A stretch of 64,000 nucleotides of DNA from Hygrophila difformis (lineage: Eukaryota; Streptophyta; Magnoliopsida; Lamiales; Acanthaceae). The notes under the pieces are model-generated. The model saw only the letters and a list, made by a program, of their open reading frames with translations. It was not told the DNA's origin and did not search any database. The stretch covers positions 32,577,383-32,641,382 of the forward strand of contig JAOANR010000006.1 of assembly GCA_030278955.1 (NCBI GenBank), in the 5' to 3' direction. This document shows, piece after piece, positions 23,093 to 37,100 of the stretch (its first letter is position 1; every line of letters begins with the position of its first letter). The position numbers and the translations under genes were made by a program.

Positions 23093-26000
23093 CTATAAAA
23101 AGTAATCCGGCGGGGGTTTCTTTGACGGGACTGCTCTTGATTCCTGAACATTTCACCATTTAACAACTTTCAAGAGGCAGACATGGAAATATGGAATAAA
23201 TGTACCATATCATTTGACCAAGAGATTAGTTCATGACCATCCACGCAGGTTTATGCTCAAAGTATCACACGTCTTGTACTTCATATGTCCCAAAATATAA
23301 GCTTCCTTGCTCTTGATATCCAAATTCATCAATCGCCTTGTTATTATAACTATGTTTTCATTTGTCAATGTCTCAGTGAAATCAATACTTAGGAATTAAC
23401 CACATGAAGAAATTAAGGAAATCTATATTTTGGGATCTCAGGAAGTTAGAAAGTCATACAATCAGATGGAAGGCAAGGGTGAGTACTTAGTACCCATGGA
23501 ACTTCAAAGGTTTTGTCAACAAGGGCCAGGTCAAATATATGACAAAGATAGTCAAAAAAGGGTGGGGTATTTATATAATGTTATGCATTGGTGTAAAGAG
23601 AGGAATACCGGCAAAATAGACATATCATATGCTTATACCTGTGGAGCTGCTTCGAATACACGAAACTGCTTCTCCAGGCTTTCACTCAGCTCAAGAATTG
23701 CAGCTACATTCCCACATCTGCAAGGTAACTAAACTTAACAACACAATCAAGGAAGATGAATGGAGGAACTGAGGAAATAATATCAGATAGTATTGCTACC
23801 TGTAACAATAGTTTGGAGCAGACCAGACTGTAACTATCTGTTCATTGAACATCCATTTAAAGCCTTCCATTACCAATTGATGGGCACGACAAATGTAGTC
23901 GATATTGTTTGAATGATTAAACGAGGTGACAGCACTACCACCGAATAAGAATCCAGCACCGCGTGGACTCAAACCCCAACCATCAACGGAGTCGTCTGGA
24001 TCAGACCATAGGAGATCACACATGGCTCCATCATGAGGAACTTCTTGCTTCCGGTCAATAATCCGAATCTGAAACATGGAGATTGTCATATATGGAAAGG
24101 TAACAAGCAGAGCTATCAAATCAGTATAATTCTTACTTGTTAGACCTGGTCTAATTTCGAGATTGCTGGAGACAAACCACCATGAACACCGAATATCTTG
24201 TTCTCAATGAGTGCTGCCAGGCTGCGATGGCAGCAATCAATAAAAATCCCAAACCGCAACAGTGGACATGTAGTAAATGCAAAAATGTAGGTCTAAAAAA
24301 GAAATTGAATTGGCTGATTGGCACAACATTTACAAGTCAATTAATGAACACAACTTTTTTTCCTTCTTTTGCACATTCAGCATGGTCCACAAAATAATGC
24401 TCAAAGTTTGTACTTCACATCAAAGAGGGCCACAACAAAAGATCTCAACCTTAAGTAATCAAAAACTTCTGTGCAATATCTCCAGACATTGCTGTTACCA
24501 TACTTCCGTATGCATTCGTCATAGAAACCATAAACCTGAAAAGTAGAGAAAGGTGATCAGCGCAGCATGTAAAATGCACCTCGAGGCTAAAACCTCACAG
24601 GAGATTGCAGAGTATACCTGTGATATCTGCCGGCTCTCATGGTTTCCCCTGATGAGGGTTATCCTGTCAGGGTATCTTACCTGCCGATACACTAATAGTT
24701 AGTTAAGTTGGGCAGATTTGATGTTGTCAAGGGAGCAAGACACTTTATTTACACATGTTTCATTTGATAAAATTGGATGATGTTACATAATTTGAAACAT
24801 TTAAGTAACGAATTAGAACATAATGACTTTAGAATCTATCTATCTATCTATTTATACATTATTTTGTCCTTTTAAATAATATTTTGTTCCTCCCCACACA
24901 TACTTTCCCACGCACCTTCTTCCCCCCTCAAAAATTATTTTATTGTTTTCTCTCTCACACCTAATTAAGGCACTTTCACAAATTTTCTCCCATTTTTTCA
25001 CTAATTTATTAATTATTTTATATCCACCTACCAACGGCTTATAATATATTGGCTCCATGTCTACATTAAATTATTACAGCTCCATGTCTGCGTTCGTGTC
25101 AACAGAAATGGCTTAGTATTAATTTCTGTCTAATTACCATTAATTTATTTCGGCTCCATGTCTGCATGTTGTGTTCTTACTATAACTGACGTTAATTTTA
25201 AATTTACTTATACTCTTCCTCAATGCTTAATGATGGTCTCCATGGCATTTTGCTGATGTCATTATACTAATTTGTTAATGCTCCTACACTGTCCTCTTGT
25301 ATTTTCCTCTTTAATGAGCTCCAACCATATGAATATACTGCCTTCAAATTCTACCCTATGAAGGTCGTGCATACAACCATGGGTGGTACATTGAAATTTC
25401 CACATGAAGTTGATGTTATATAAGCAGCAATGAGTACATGGCTCGACCTCCCCCATGATACTTTGATTCAAATTACTATTAGCTTTGCCAGGGGTTCATC
25501 ATTTTATTTGTTCTGTTAAAATGTGGTTTGTTAACTCCCTGCATTATTTTATTTCAGTGACTAATATCATTATATTTTTGTAGTTGTAAAAGTGGATGTA
25601 CTGCGTCTTCCTGTAGATGGTCAAATCTCTCTAAGTGGATGTTCAGGGATTGCAGCAGTACATTTTTTTTGCTTTTTGTATCGCTGTTCCAGTTAGTAAG
25701 TCGTTTTTTCAGATGTAATTATCATCACTGTACTGTGATTCCACATTTGTATTATCATTAAATTTAATACCAGTGTAATAGCAGTGAAATATTCCATTTT
25801 GTAATTTTTTGAGGTCATTATCTTTTCTGTTTGTGTATCTTTTTGAGTAACTAGGTTCTAATATAAAATTTTCTGTTGTATTTTATTTTCCGTATTACAC
25901 ATAAATCATAAAAATCCTTTTTCAGATGTTTTCTAGAAAGAACATCTTGATTCCATTGTTGAATTCCTCATCACTATGTGCACTTAGAGGTTTTGAATAT

Positions 26001-29000
26001 TTGAACTAAATCATTGTTGTTTTAAATTTATCACTTCCAAAATATTCATTTAGCTCATATCTAATACGAAAATAAATATTAAATTTGATAATCTAATTTA
26101 ATTTTATAACACAAATAGATAACATGGAATATTTAAATATAATTAAGTAAAGTTATTTAATTTTTAAATGACTTTGAAATTTGATGAATAATACACATAT
26201 ATAATCCAAAAACATTTTAGAGACAAAACATCCTCATTACATATTTTAAAAATAATTTATTTTCTAAATTAATATAGAATATACTTACAAAAAAAATTAA
26301 AAATAATTATTTTTAAATTTATTGAAATTTAAATTTAAATTAATATCGAATATAATCATAAATACTTTAAAAATAATTATTTTTTAAGTTTATAAAGTTA
26401 GTTCATGTGCATCGTAGGCAGTTGCAATATAGAAAACCATAAAGATACAATACTAATTTAGTGTACATGAAATATGCTGTATTTTTCAATGCAATTAATC
26501 TGGCCATGATGAATTTATTAATAAAGGCTTCAATATTATGAGGAACCTTTTAAAGTTGGTTGGATGTGGAGACAAAATTAAGGACACCAAAAGAGACTGC
26601 ATGATATGTATTCGTACAATTTAATACATTGAATTACAATCTAGGTTAAAAAGATAAAGTTGAAGGTTTCCATTTTCCACATTCAAATAATATACATTGC
26701 AAATAATTAAAGTATGCGCAGCTATACTCCTGTTCTTAATAATTTTCCACGGTGCTCCAAATTTTGTTTTTATTGCATGTTGCTGGCTGCACTATTTAGT
26801 GGGAATATCTATAGTCAGGTTCCTAACATTTTTTCTATGTTGCTTCAAAATAAGTTTTAATGGATGTTGCATGCGCCTCAAAGGGTGCTTTAAATCAATT
26901 CAATATTACTAACATCAGTGTGGAAATTTAATATTTTTTTAAATTTTTTTTTGCGTTTAATTAAAAGAACATAAAAAAAATATATTGTGGTATATGGCTT
27001 AGGGTTTTGGTGCCTCTATTAGTATTAATTGCTTAAAGTTCTATCGTGTATTAGTATTTAATTAACCTTAAATTTTAAAATTATATTTACAATGGAGTAT
27101 TATATTTAATTTAAAACATTTTTAAGCTTATGATATTATTATAATATTGTTATATTTGTTTTGAATTAATTTAAGCGCAAAAGGTATTGATGTTATCTGA
27201 TTTTTCTTGTATGGTTGGGAAAAAAAAAAAAAGTTAATAGGTGAATATAAATAGTTATAATTAAAGTTCTAGTGATATTTGAAACTTCTTTTTGAGTGGG
27301 TTGATTTTTTTGAACTTTTTATTTCATTTTATCCATATCACATAATTGTGTTTTTACCTGCTGTGTTATATGAATATAATTATAGTTATAATAAGTAATA
27401 ATTTTTCTTAAAACAAATTATATGTTTTACATATTGCTATATACGATGTTTAAATATATTTTACGAAGGAAAGATGGACATTCCCCTAAAATCACCACAA
27501 TGACCGTCATCGTTGGATTTTTACAGCACCAAAGCCAAACCAGACCAGCATCTTCTCCCGAACAGATTAAATATATAATGTGTATAATTTATACTCCCTC
27601 TGACCCACAAAAAGAGTCATGTTTGACTGGGCATGCTCATTTAGGTGATGCATTTGACTAGATTCGAAACAATAGGATATGTATTAATTTCCACTTTTCT
27701 CTTTACCCTAATTAGAAAGGAGTACTTTTTTATAAGGTAAGAGTGTAATTTTTCATGTCTAAAAGGGAAAGTTAGGATAGTGAACTCGTTTTTTTGGACA
27801 TCCAAAAATGAATAGTGGACTCTTTATTTTGGGATGGAGTAAGTTACATTTTGGATAGATGGATTATTTAAAAAAATATAATAATAATTATTAAGTGAAT
27901 AATCTATACCCTTTTGTTGTTTCTATGTGAGGCAAGCAATTATGTGGAGAGTTATATACAACACTTCTACCAATTTTTTGTAATGATGTCATAGGCTAAT
28001 CTGTATTGATTAACAAATTGATTATTTAATGAGGTAACCTTATAGAAAATACACCATGGGCCGACACAGTATTGAGCCTGTACTCAATACTGTATTAAAT
28101 ACTTTGTGAAATCGTTGCCGTTAATATGTGATGAAATCGGTAAAAAATACAGTCTATGCATACCCTAATTGTAGAAAGAATCGAGGTCTTACTGGATATA
28201 ATGTTGGCAACAAATATCTGAATCCGAGAAGGACATTGACACCGTTTGGTTCTAAGTTTTTATTCAAATTCCAGCGAAAACAATTCCCAATTATGGTATG
28301 ATATGCCATGAGAATGAACAAGAGTCAATGCTAATCATTGTCTAGTGCAGGTCCGTTTTTGAATTAACCCGTTTACACATGGTCAATGGTAGTAGCAGCT
28401 TTATGGGTTAAAAGTCAGGCTGGTCTTAAAATAGTTGTATACCATGAAGTGATTCAAAATGTTTGGTAATGATTATCATTGTTGTTATGTTCTATGCGCT
28501 ACTGTAATATTGTTTTTGAGAATATATCAAATAGAATTTATACAAAAATGGCTCCAATATACTTTTACTGTGTACAGTATAAACTCTCATTGTAATTTTT
28601 ACTATTCAAGAATTAATATTCAATAAGTTTCCCGTGGAAGATGCTAAAAACACACTTTATTTAGTGCTATTATACCATCTTTATCATAATTTTGTTATGT
28701 TCAATATGTTGTTTTACTATTGTATTCGAGAATATATAAATAGAATGTGAAGAATATATCAATTATGTATTTTAATTTCTGTGTGCACTAAAATCTCATT
28801 ATATTTTTCAGTATTCAAGTGTTATTATTGTATGACGTTCCTATGCAAGAACAAAAACTATCAATCGCCCGTGGTTACACATGCCTGTTAAAGTTACTTT
28901 GAAAGTGAATCAAATGTTCTAATTCTGACATATTTCATTCACAATTCAAATTCATTTATCAACTAAGCAAGCACTCTTCTGAACAATTAACTTTTACCTG

Positions 29001-31686
29001 TTTAATAATGAATAGAGTCTTAGATATGTTGTTACCATTCAATCTGTTTCATTAATTTGGTATGATCTAGTCCCAAAATGCTTGAGAAAATATGAAAGAA
29101 AAGTAAAAGCAATTACCTTAAGGGCAAGTAGAAGTAGAAATGTCTCAACAGAGTAGTATCCTCTATCAACAAAATCTCCAAGAAACAAATAATTTGTCTT
29201 TGGACAATCACCACCAACTTTAAACAGCTCTTTCATGTCATAGAACTGCCCATGTATGTCACCACAAATCTACATTAACAAATAGGGGAAAACCCATAAG
29301 TACCACCATTTTTAAAGAATCTCAGTAATTTACAGAACATGAGATAGACATAAGCATCTAAATGTACCACAAGGATATGATAGAACCTAGTTTTGCATCT
29401 TTAGGATCAATATAGTGCATAACAGGGAAGTGAGCCTAACTTCCACTTCCTCTCATCCCTCCTTTCATTCTCTTGTAAGGGTAAAGTTTTTCCAGAAAGA
29501 ATACAATGCAGCCAATCTATAAGACTATAACACAGAAGGGCACTTTCCAAGATGAAACCTTTTGACTTGAGGCCCATGAAAGAGTAGCTCACAAGGTGAT
29601 TTACAATCCCATAGAGTAACTTTAGGCCTCATTTAGATGGATAAATATGATTTTAACCCATATTAAATGGTCACTCAATTTCATTCCATTTGTTTGCTCA
29701 CAAAAGGATTCGATCAAGCTTAAATCCTCACTAAAATTCCTGACAGGAAACCTTGTTCTATAAATTGATATTAAATCCAAACCAAAGTTGTAAATAGTGA
29801 ATGGCCCCATGCACCGTGAAAACTTTCTAGACATGGGGCCATGAGACAGCACATGGCACACATCATATCATGTTTACAGAATATGAGAAAAATATCAAGA
29901 GTAAGGACACTATCCTCAAACATAAACAATACGCTAAGATTTCAGTTTGATGATCAAACCATAAAAAGTCACTAGTCCTGCTCCTGCCATAAATTTCAAT
30001 CAACTATTTTTAAAATTTCATAAAATACACAAAATAAAATAATTTTTTTTTAAAAAAAAAGTCAGTCATGAAATTATATTATCAATTCTTCATCTTCAAT
30101 ATTTATTTTAACTATGATTGATGGATATTTCATGAAAATTAATTGTATAAAGAAAATAAGCTAACAGAAGGTACCAACTGAATGACGACTCAAAAGTAAA
30201 TCCTCTCCGTATCTATCACCCGACCTTACGACTATATTATCTCCCCATTAGTTTCGTCTTCAATATTTAATACTCCAGCATAAACTTTTTACTATGTAAT
30301 TTAGCTGAACTGAAGTGAAATGTCAAAAAAGGATAAAGAAAAAACATCTTCAGTTTCTAAGATGGGTCATGGGGACAAGCAAACAGCACAAACCAAAATA
30401 AAAAAATGGAAAGTCAACTTACTTAAAGTAACGAATGGAAAACACTACTACATTGATTACAACATGCAAGAATGGCTTAAGAAAAGGGATGGAGACACAA
30501 ATAGAAGTGGAAATCACTGAACACAGAAGCTAAGAAGATGAATAAGTGAAAAACCTATACCCAGCCCAACTTTTATGGGATACAAATGGAAAATGGACAA
30601 TTAGCAAAATTAGGCCATTAAATTTAAACAAAATTAAAAAGAAATGCCGCCAATGGAAAATATGAAGTGCGCACCTAATCCTGTGTACGAAGTATAAAGG
30701 CTAGCGCCATTGGCACCATGTGCTATTTTATTACAACTATGATCCAAACAAAGGATTCCAACGCCAATGTATATGAATAAGGTAGTTTAATAGTAAATTA
30801 TTTCAAATTCATCCACAAATCCAAAATCCCCCAAAGGCATTGGAGAAAATAGATGACAATCTAAAGCCTTTTGTTTACCAACAGTATCTGTTATTGACCT
30901 ATCAGGATACCCACGCAAGTATGTTCACCTTACAAATCCATAACTTATTAACTAATGAAGCCCTTAGACAAAAACAAAAAACAAAAAACAAAAAAAAAAA
31001 ACAAATCAAATTCAACAGTGAACAGCTAGCTTGTTCTCGACCTTCAGAAGCCAAAAAAATAATCCCTCCGTCCCATTCCAAATGTCATACTTACTATTTT
31101 TTGATGTCCCATTACAAATGTCTTCTTTCTATAAATAAAAATAATTTTCCCCTCCAACAACTATGTGGACCCCACCATATACTCACAATCCAACTCTACC
31201 TTAATTCCCGTGCCCAACAGTAACAAGACACTTGGAGTGGGATGGAGGGAGTATAAAATAAAAACAAACAAACAAACAAGAGAGATAGAGAGAGGGAGAG
31301 AATCCTCAGCTCAATATGATATCCATAATAAATGGCAGCACACAAAATCAACTTTGAAACCCATAATTTTCACCATCTTAAGTTCAACGTAATTCTGAAT
31401 TTGATTAATCTCACCATACTACAGCACTCCAAGTTCTCCAACCCAGTATATGTGAAGTCAAACTCATGAGCACGTAGCACCATAAACCTAAATTCAAAAG
31501 TCATTTTCCGGAAGGGAAGGGTGCTAAATCTCGAAGAACACATTTGCACTATCCATAAATCATTAGAAATGAAAACCAAATCCAGATCCACAAACAATCA
31601 ACTACTCAAAACAAATTCACCTAGAAAAAATGAAGTCAGCAGAATCACTTTCAGCAATTTGCGAAAACCTAGACTGAAGCCTGGAA

Positions 31687-31728
<42 letters not shown>

Positions 31729-31901
31729 CTGCTACAATTTCCCTTTTTCCGGGTACTTACAGTAACTGGAGCATCGACTCGCTGGACATTCCCCTCTTCG
31801 ACAAGGATTTCAATCGCTTTAAGACAGAGGGACTTGACTTGAGATTCCTTAAGGGGTTCGCACCGTTTCAACTGTTGAATTTGGTCGTCCAGGTCAGACA
31901 T
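23093..31901 (-). CDS. PPX: Protein phosphatase 4 catalytic subunit (PPX), eight exons
   Basis: Serine/threonine phosphatase of the PPP family; with R2 and R3 subunits it forms PP4, active in nucleus and cytoplasm. Coding exons on the minus strand are 31901-31761, 29269-29117, 24680-24618, 24535-24450, 24221-24146, 24068-23800, 23717-23639 and 23143-23093. All have GT-AG borders and matching phases and give 305 codons plus TAG, the usual plant PPX length. Visible motifs are GDIHGQ (D51, H53), GDFVDRG (D79), RGNHE (N111, H112), HGG (H161), RAH (about 236), [11 protein letters not shown] and the C-terminal DYFL that is normally carboxymethylated. The start [20 protein letters not shown] matches the family N-terminus. 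Introns 1 and 2 are 2491 and 4436 bp and hold MITEs. No coding lesion is seen, so the gene looks functional. Confidence 0.95.
24681..29116 (-). other. PPX intron 2 (4.4 kb)
   Basis: AT-rich, non-coding. It contains a CTAT microsatellite (24835-24853), three spaced copies of CTCCATGTCTRC (about 25046, 25080 and 25153) and the MITE 27594-27839. Otherwise nothing is recognisable. Confidence 0.75.
27594..27839. mobile_element. MITE in PPX intron 2
   Basis: It starts CTCCCTCTGACCCACAAAAA and ends TTATTTTGGGATGGAG between TA dinucleotides. The internal GAGTC / GACTC next to the ends is also inverted. Stowaway-like. Confidence 0.75.
29270..31760 (-). other. PPX intron 1 (2.5 kb)
   Basis: Non-coding. 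It holds the MITE 31062-31251 and an uninterrupted run of 35 A (T on the PPX strand) at 31689-31723, about 40 bp downstream of the exon 1 donor. Confidence 0.75.
31062..31251. mobile_element. MITE in PPX intron 1
   Basis: Ends are ATCCCTCCGTCCCATTCCAA and GGAGTGGGATGGAGGGAG, flanked by TA. Only 190 bp. Confidence 0.78.
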
Positions 31902-32298
31902 CCTCCCCGATTCCAAGTCCAAATCAGTTGGCAGAAAGAGCGAATCGAATCCCCTGGGAATCAAGCGAAAATCTTGCGAAACCGGGTCGTAATTCTTCGT
32001 CCGTGGATGGCGTAGCGCATTTAGAGATTTGGCAGTTGGTTGCTAACACTATTAACAGACCGTAGCCAGACGCCAGCGGGCGGTGGCCGGGGAGATATAG
32101 CGAGAAAAGGGTACACACTTCGCTAGTGTACTTGTGTTATGTGCTTATTTTCGGGACTGCCCACTACGCCCTCCTTTCCTTTCTCCTTTCATTTCTTAGC
32201 TGTACCCGAAGGGTTTAGAACTTCGTCCTACCATTTACCCAAATATATCAGTTTCACCCTATAATTGTGTTCTTATTGCATTTCCACTCCATCTTTCT
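31902..32298 (-). promoter_or_regulatory. PPX 5' UTR and proximal promoter region (by position)
   Basis: The 397 bp between the PPX start codon and the hAT element. No clear TATA box or binding site stands out to me; the assignment rests on position only. Confidence 0.4.
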
Positions 32299-32619
32299 TA
32301 CGGCTGAATGCGAGACGAGGTCCGATCCGATGCATGTATGGATATATTCAAATCTGAATCCGAATTTGACATTCGGAAAATATTTAGTGAATATAGATAT
32401 GAATACAGATATATAAAAGTAGATACGAGATTGAATATGAGATTGTAAATATATATTTGTATCATGCGGACATTATCCAGATTTTTCTATCCGAATATCC
32501 AATTATTTATATATATAATACATATTATATCTTATATTACATATAAAATAAATAAAATAATATATGTATAAATATAATCAAAAGCCTCAAAGTCATATTT
32601 AATTAAAAAAAGGTTTTCC

Positions 32620-34122
32620 ATGGTGGGCGGCGCTAGGGTTAGGGTTCCGAGGGGTACTCGCGCACGGGAGCCTCTGCCACTGGAGAAGGATGCATGTGGG
32701 GATGGTGATGGGGGGGATTGCTCCATGGAAGATGCTGTGGGGAAAGGACAAGGCTTTATGCATGGAGGTTCCGTTGGAGGGACTGACCTGGGGGACTCGT
32801 CGTATAGGGATGTGCTGCAGGGGAAGGAGGCGAGGGAGGAGATTGATGAGGAGGAATTCTCACGTGATTTGTTGGCCGAGAATCTAATCACGACGTCGAT
32901 GGATGAGGGAAAGACGGGTCTTTTGAAATTCACCATAGACGAGAGGGTTTTTAAGGAGGCATGTCGGCCATGGGAGGGCGCCTTGGTGCTTAAAGTGTTG
33001 GGGATCAACGTGGGGTATTTGACGCTCAAAGACAGGTTAACTAGGATGTGGAGTCTGCAAGGGGGGTTTGTACTCATTGGAGTTGGGCATGGCTGCTATG
33101 TCGCCCGGTTTGATCAGGAAGAGGATAGGGACAAGGTTATGACAGGAGGGCCATGGACGATTTTTGATCACTACGTGGCGGTCATGGCATGGTCGAGAGA
33201 CTTTGATCCTGCCAAGACTCAGGTTAATAAGACGTTTGTATGGGCGAGGATGTATGGTTTGTCAATGCCACACTTTAGGAGGGATATCCTTACGGCTTTG
33301 GCCTCGGGGATTGGGCGTGTGATCAAGTTTGATAAAGCCACGTTGACTACGAATAGGGGGGAGTTTGCCAGGGTGTGTGTGGAGTTGGATTTGAATCAGC
33401 CAGTGCGGGGGAAATTTTTGGCGAATGATACTTGTGTCCGGGTAGCGTATGAGGGTTTGCACTTAATTTGCACTTCCTGTGGATATTATGGGCACTTCAA
33501 GCATGACTGTCCGAGGGTAGCTGAAAACCCGAAGGACTGCTCACAGGCGAATGAGGAGAATGCTCAGGGAGTGACGGGAGATGGGGTGGCTGCGAATAAG
33601 GGTAAAGGGAAGGAGGGGGATGGCATGGCCATAGATCCTGCTGTGGTGAGTAGTGCGGAAGCGGAGTATGGGGAGTGGACGACGGTGGTCAGGAAGCGTA
33701 ATAAACCATCGAAGAAGGTTAACACTGGTACAGTGGCACTGGTTGCAAAGGGACAAGATGAGGAGTTGCCAGAAGTGGTTCCTGAGACGCCGGTGGAGGA
33801 AATAGTGCGTCGGGGGAACAGCATGCGTCGATCGGGCGTGGATGAGCGGCTGGCCAAGCCATCATCCTCCAAGGGGGGTGCACTGGTGTTGGCTGGGGGC
33901 ACACATGCAGCGGGCCATAGCTTCAAGAGGCCTAGGACTGCGGATGGGGGGGACGTGCATGGTGAGGTGCTTGGTGAATATGGAGTTACGGGAGATGATC
34001 GCGGCAACCCTAAACCCCTACTTCGACTCACGGCTGGCGTGGCTTGGGGTGGACGTGACAGGGAAAGCGAGGAGGGTGATCGGGAAATTTGGGCGGATGC
34101 GGATGATGAGAGTGTCCATTAG
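32620..34122 (+). CDS. LINE copy 3 ORF1 protein, intact (500 aa)
   Basis: Uninterrupted frame of 500 codons. Residues 1-100 are glycine- and acid-rich without clear fold. DUF4283 spans about residues 102-240 (GGPWTIFDHYVAVMAW). A CCHC zinc knuckle CTSCGYYGHFKHDC lies at residues 284-297. The C-terminal part is low in complexity with basic KRNKPSKK. Plant L1 ORF1 proteins bind the element RNA; whether this one is expressed cannot be seen. ORF2 starts 33 bp downstream. It shows what copy 1 ORF1 looked like before its frameshift. Confidence 0.9.
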   Translation: MVGGARVRVPRGTRAREPLPLEKDACGDGDGGDCSMEDAVGKGQGFMHGGSVGGTDLGDSSYRDVLQGKEAREEIDEEEFSRDLLAENLITTSMDEGKTGLLKFTIDERVFKEACRPWEGALVLKVLGINVGYLTLKDRLTRMWSLQGGFVLIGVGHGCYVARFDQEEDRDKVMTGGPWTIFDHYVAVMAWSRDFDPAKTQVNKTFVWARMYGLSMPHFRRDILTALASGIGRVIKFDKATLTTNRGEFARVCVELDLNQPVRGKFLANDTCVRVAYEGLHLICTSCGYYGHFKHDCPRVAENPKDCSQANEENAQGVTGDGVAANKGKGKEGDGMAIDPAVVSSAEAEYGEWTTVVRKRNKPSKKVNTGTVALVAKGQDEELPEVVPETPVEEIVRRGNSMRRSGVDERLAKPSSSKGGALVLAGGTHAAGHSFKRPRTADGGDVHGEVLGEYGVTGDDRGNPKPLLRLTAGVAWGGRDRESEEGDREIWADADDESVH

Positions 34123-34155
34123 GGCGGGGGTGTCGTACTTGTATTAATATAATTA

Positions 34156-37100
34156 ATGTTTAAAGATTTTACAGTTGTTACGTGGAATGTGTGCGGAATT
34201 TTGAGTCGTACGGCTCAACGTTGGCTCGGTGAGTTGGTGAGGGACCATAGACCGGACATCTTGTGTCTTATGGAACCTAGGGGTAAATTTGTTCGGGTCC
34301 AGGGCGTCTTGAATCGGTTGGGGTATCTGCCGGTTCACATTATTGAGACGACCGGGATGGGGGGGTGGCATGTGGGTCCTTCAGTCGATGGCGTGTATGG
34401 GTTGCCGGGTGACCCTGTGGGATGTCAGGTCCCGGATCGCTACTATTGAACTTTGTAAAGGGACTGCGCGATGGTTGTTTTCGGCCATCTATGCGGATCC
34501 TAACTACCAGCGGAGGAAAGGAACTTGGACGGATTTGCAGGTGGTTAGTGGATTGGTGGATGGCCCTTAGCTAATTATGGGGGATTGGAATGAGATTATT
34601 GGTGAGGAAGAGGTGGATGGGGGAGTGTATTTAGCGGAGAGGGCGGCGGAGCTTCGAGGAGTTTTGGATGAGAGTCGGCTCTTGGAAGTCCCTACCGTCG
34701 GGCCGGCTTTTACCTGGACTCGCATGGCTGGGGGGGGGAAGACGGATTAGCAAGAGGCTTGATAGGGGTCGTGCGAATTTGGAGTGGGTGAATATGTTTG
34801 AGGAGGGTCGTATTGTTCACTTGCCTAGACTAGGCTCGGATCATTGCCCTTTAAAATTTATTTCTGAAAAGGAGGCAAGGGGCGATTCCGAGGCCGTTTA
34901 GGTGGGAAGCGGCTTGGAAAGTCCATGGGGGGTACAAGGGTGTGATCGGCGGATGTGTGGAGCGATTGGGTGGGGATCTCGCAGGGTTGCTTGGTGAGGT
35001 GCAACGCCAGTCCGTTGCTTTCATAAGGACGTCTTTGGCAACATCAGAGATCGAAAAAGGAAGCTCAAAAACCGTATAATAGGGGTGGAGAAACGGCTTG
35101 TGCATGTAGATTCGGCATGGCTTCGGCGTTTGGAGGGGGAACTCAGGGCCGAATTGGAGGATTTGCTTGTGCAGGAGGAGCTATTATGGTATCAGAAGGC
35201 TCGTGACAAGTGGGTTAAGCAGGGAGACAGAAACACGAAGTACTTTCACGCCCATACTAAGGTCCATCGAAAGAGGGGACGGATCTATGGTCTTCAAATT
35301 AATGATGAATTAGTACTGGATGAAGCAACCCTACAGCAACATGCGATTAATCACTTTACTACTATGACTGCCGCGCACATTGAGGAGCCTGGAGGGGAAG
35401 CAGTGCCGCGGCTATTGCCGCTAAGCGAGCTTCAAATTGGAGTGTTGGCCGAGAAGCTTCGGCCGGAGGAAGTGGATGGTGCGATCAAGTCGATGAGGCC
35501 TTACGCGGCCCCAGGGCCGGATGGTTTCCCGGCTGCCTTCTTCGTGGAGTATTGGGATTTATTGAGGCCCTCGGTTGTGGCTATGGTCGACAGGGTGATG
35601 GAATCGCGCACACTGCCGAATGGCATAGCACATGCGCACATGTGCCTTCTTCCCAAAGTTGAAATCCCTACCAATATCTCGCAGTTTCGTCCCCTGATGC
35701 TTTGTAATGTGATGTTTAAAGTTATTACAGAAATACTTGTCCGGCGTATGAGGCCTATCTTAGTGGATGTTATTGGCCCTTTTCAGTCTGCATTTTTGCC
35801 AGGCCGAGGAACAGCTGATAATGCGGTGTTATTGCAGGAAATCATTGCCACAATGGAGCAGCCGAGGTCGACGTGTAAAGTAGTGGTCCTTAAAATTGAT
35901 TTGGCCAAAGCCTATGACACGGTTCGGTGGGACTTTTTGGAGAGTTGTCTCTATGAATTAGAGATTCCTCAAGGATGTCGGGAGTTAATTATGGCATGCG
36001 TTACTTCGGCTAGCTTCTCCATTCTTTGGAACGGATCGGCTATAGGGGATATCCGGGCGGGTCGTGGCCTAAGGCAAGGTGATCCCCTCTCGCCCTACCT
36101 ATTTGTTATTATTATAGAGAAGCTGTCTAGGCTCATATTGAATGAAGTGGAGTCGGGGAGATGGAAGCAGCTGTCGTTTAGGCCTGGAGGGATGGGGGTC
36201 TCGCACTTGATGTTTGCAGACGACCTCATTTTATGTAGTGAGTTGCATGAGGATAGCATTGGGTGCATTGCGGAGGTGATGCAGAGATTTGGTACAAGGT
36301 CTGGACTACGTATGAATGCCATGAAATCGAATGCTTTTTGTTCACCGTCGGCAGCCGACCATGAGATCGCATGGGTGGAGGAGCGTCTGAATATCTCTGC
36401 TGTTCCGGAGATTGGCAAGTACCTAGGGTTTCCTATAATACATGGTCGGATGAAGATAGCTCACTTTGATGCAGTTTTCAAGAGACTTGAACAGCATTTT
36501 AGTGCTTGGTCGAGTTTCTTGCTTAACAAAGCGGGAAGAATTACGAAGGCCATGGCAGTTTTGTCTGCTATCCCGGTGTATGTCATGCAAGTCCACATGA
36601 TGCCTATGGGAGTTTGTAATGCAATTGATAAGCTTGTGAGGAGGTGGATTTGGAAGGGGTGTGATGGTCGCGGGCTACATCTAGTGGGTTGGCTGAAGAT
36701 TACTCGGCCGCGCAAGCATGGAGGCTTGGGCATGAGGGCTTCTCATCATATGAATATTGTGTTACTTGGTCGTTTGCTATGAGATTTTTTGGTTAATCAG
36801 GATAAGCTATAGGTGCGTATGCTTCGAGACAAGTATGCAGTGGCGCCCGGGAGCTTTCCTCAGGATGTGTATAGGGGAACCAAGGTGTGGCGTGCTTTAA
36901 TTAAGGTTGGTGAGATTTTAAGAAAAGGGTTTGGAGTGCGTATTGGTAATGGAGACAGTTCCCTGTGGTTTTCGGCTTGGTTAGAGGGTGCGTGTTTGGC
37001 GGACTCGGTGCCCTTCGTCCACACCAACGATTTACACCTACGAATTAAGGATCTTATTATCAATGGACAATGGAATCTTGAGCAGTTATATTCATGGCTA

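Noticed and set aside
24182..24397. Plus-strand open frame over PPX exon 5
   Set aside because: Antisense of a conserved phosphatase exon and its intron; no independent support.
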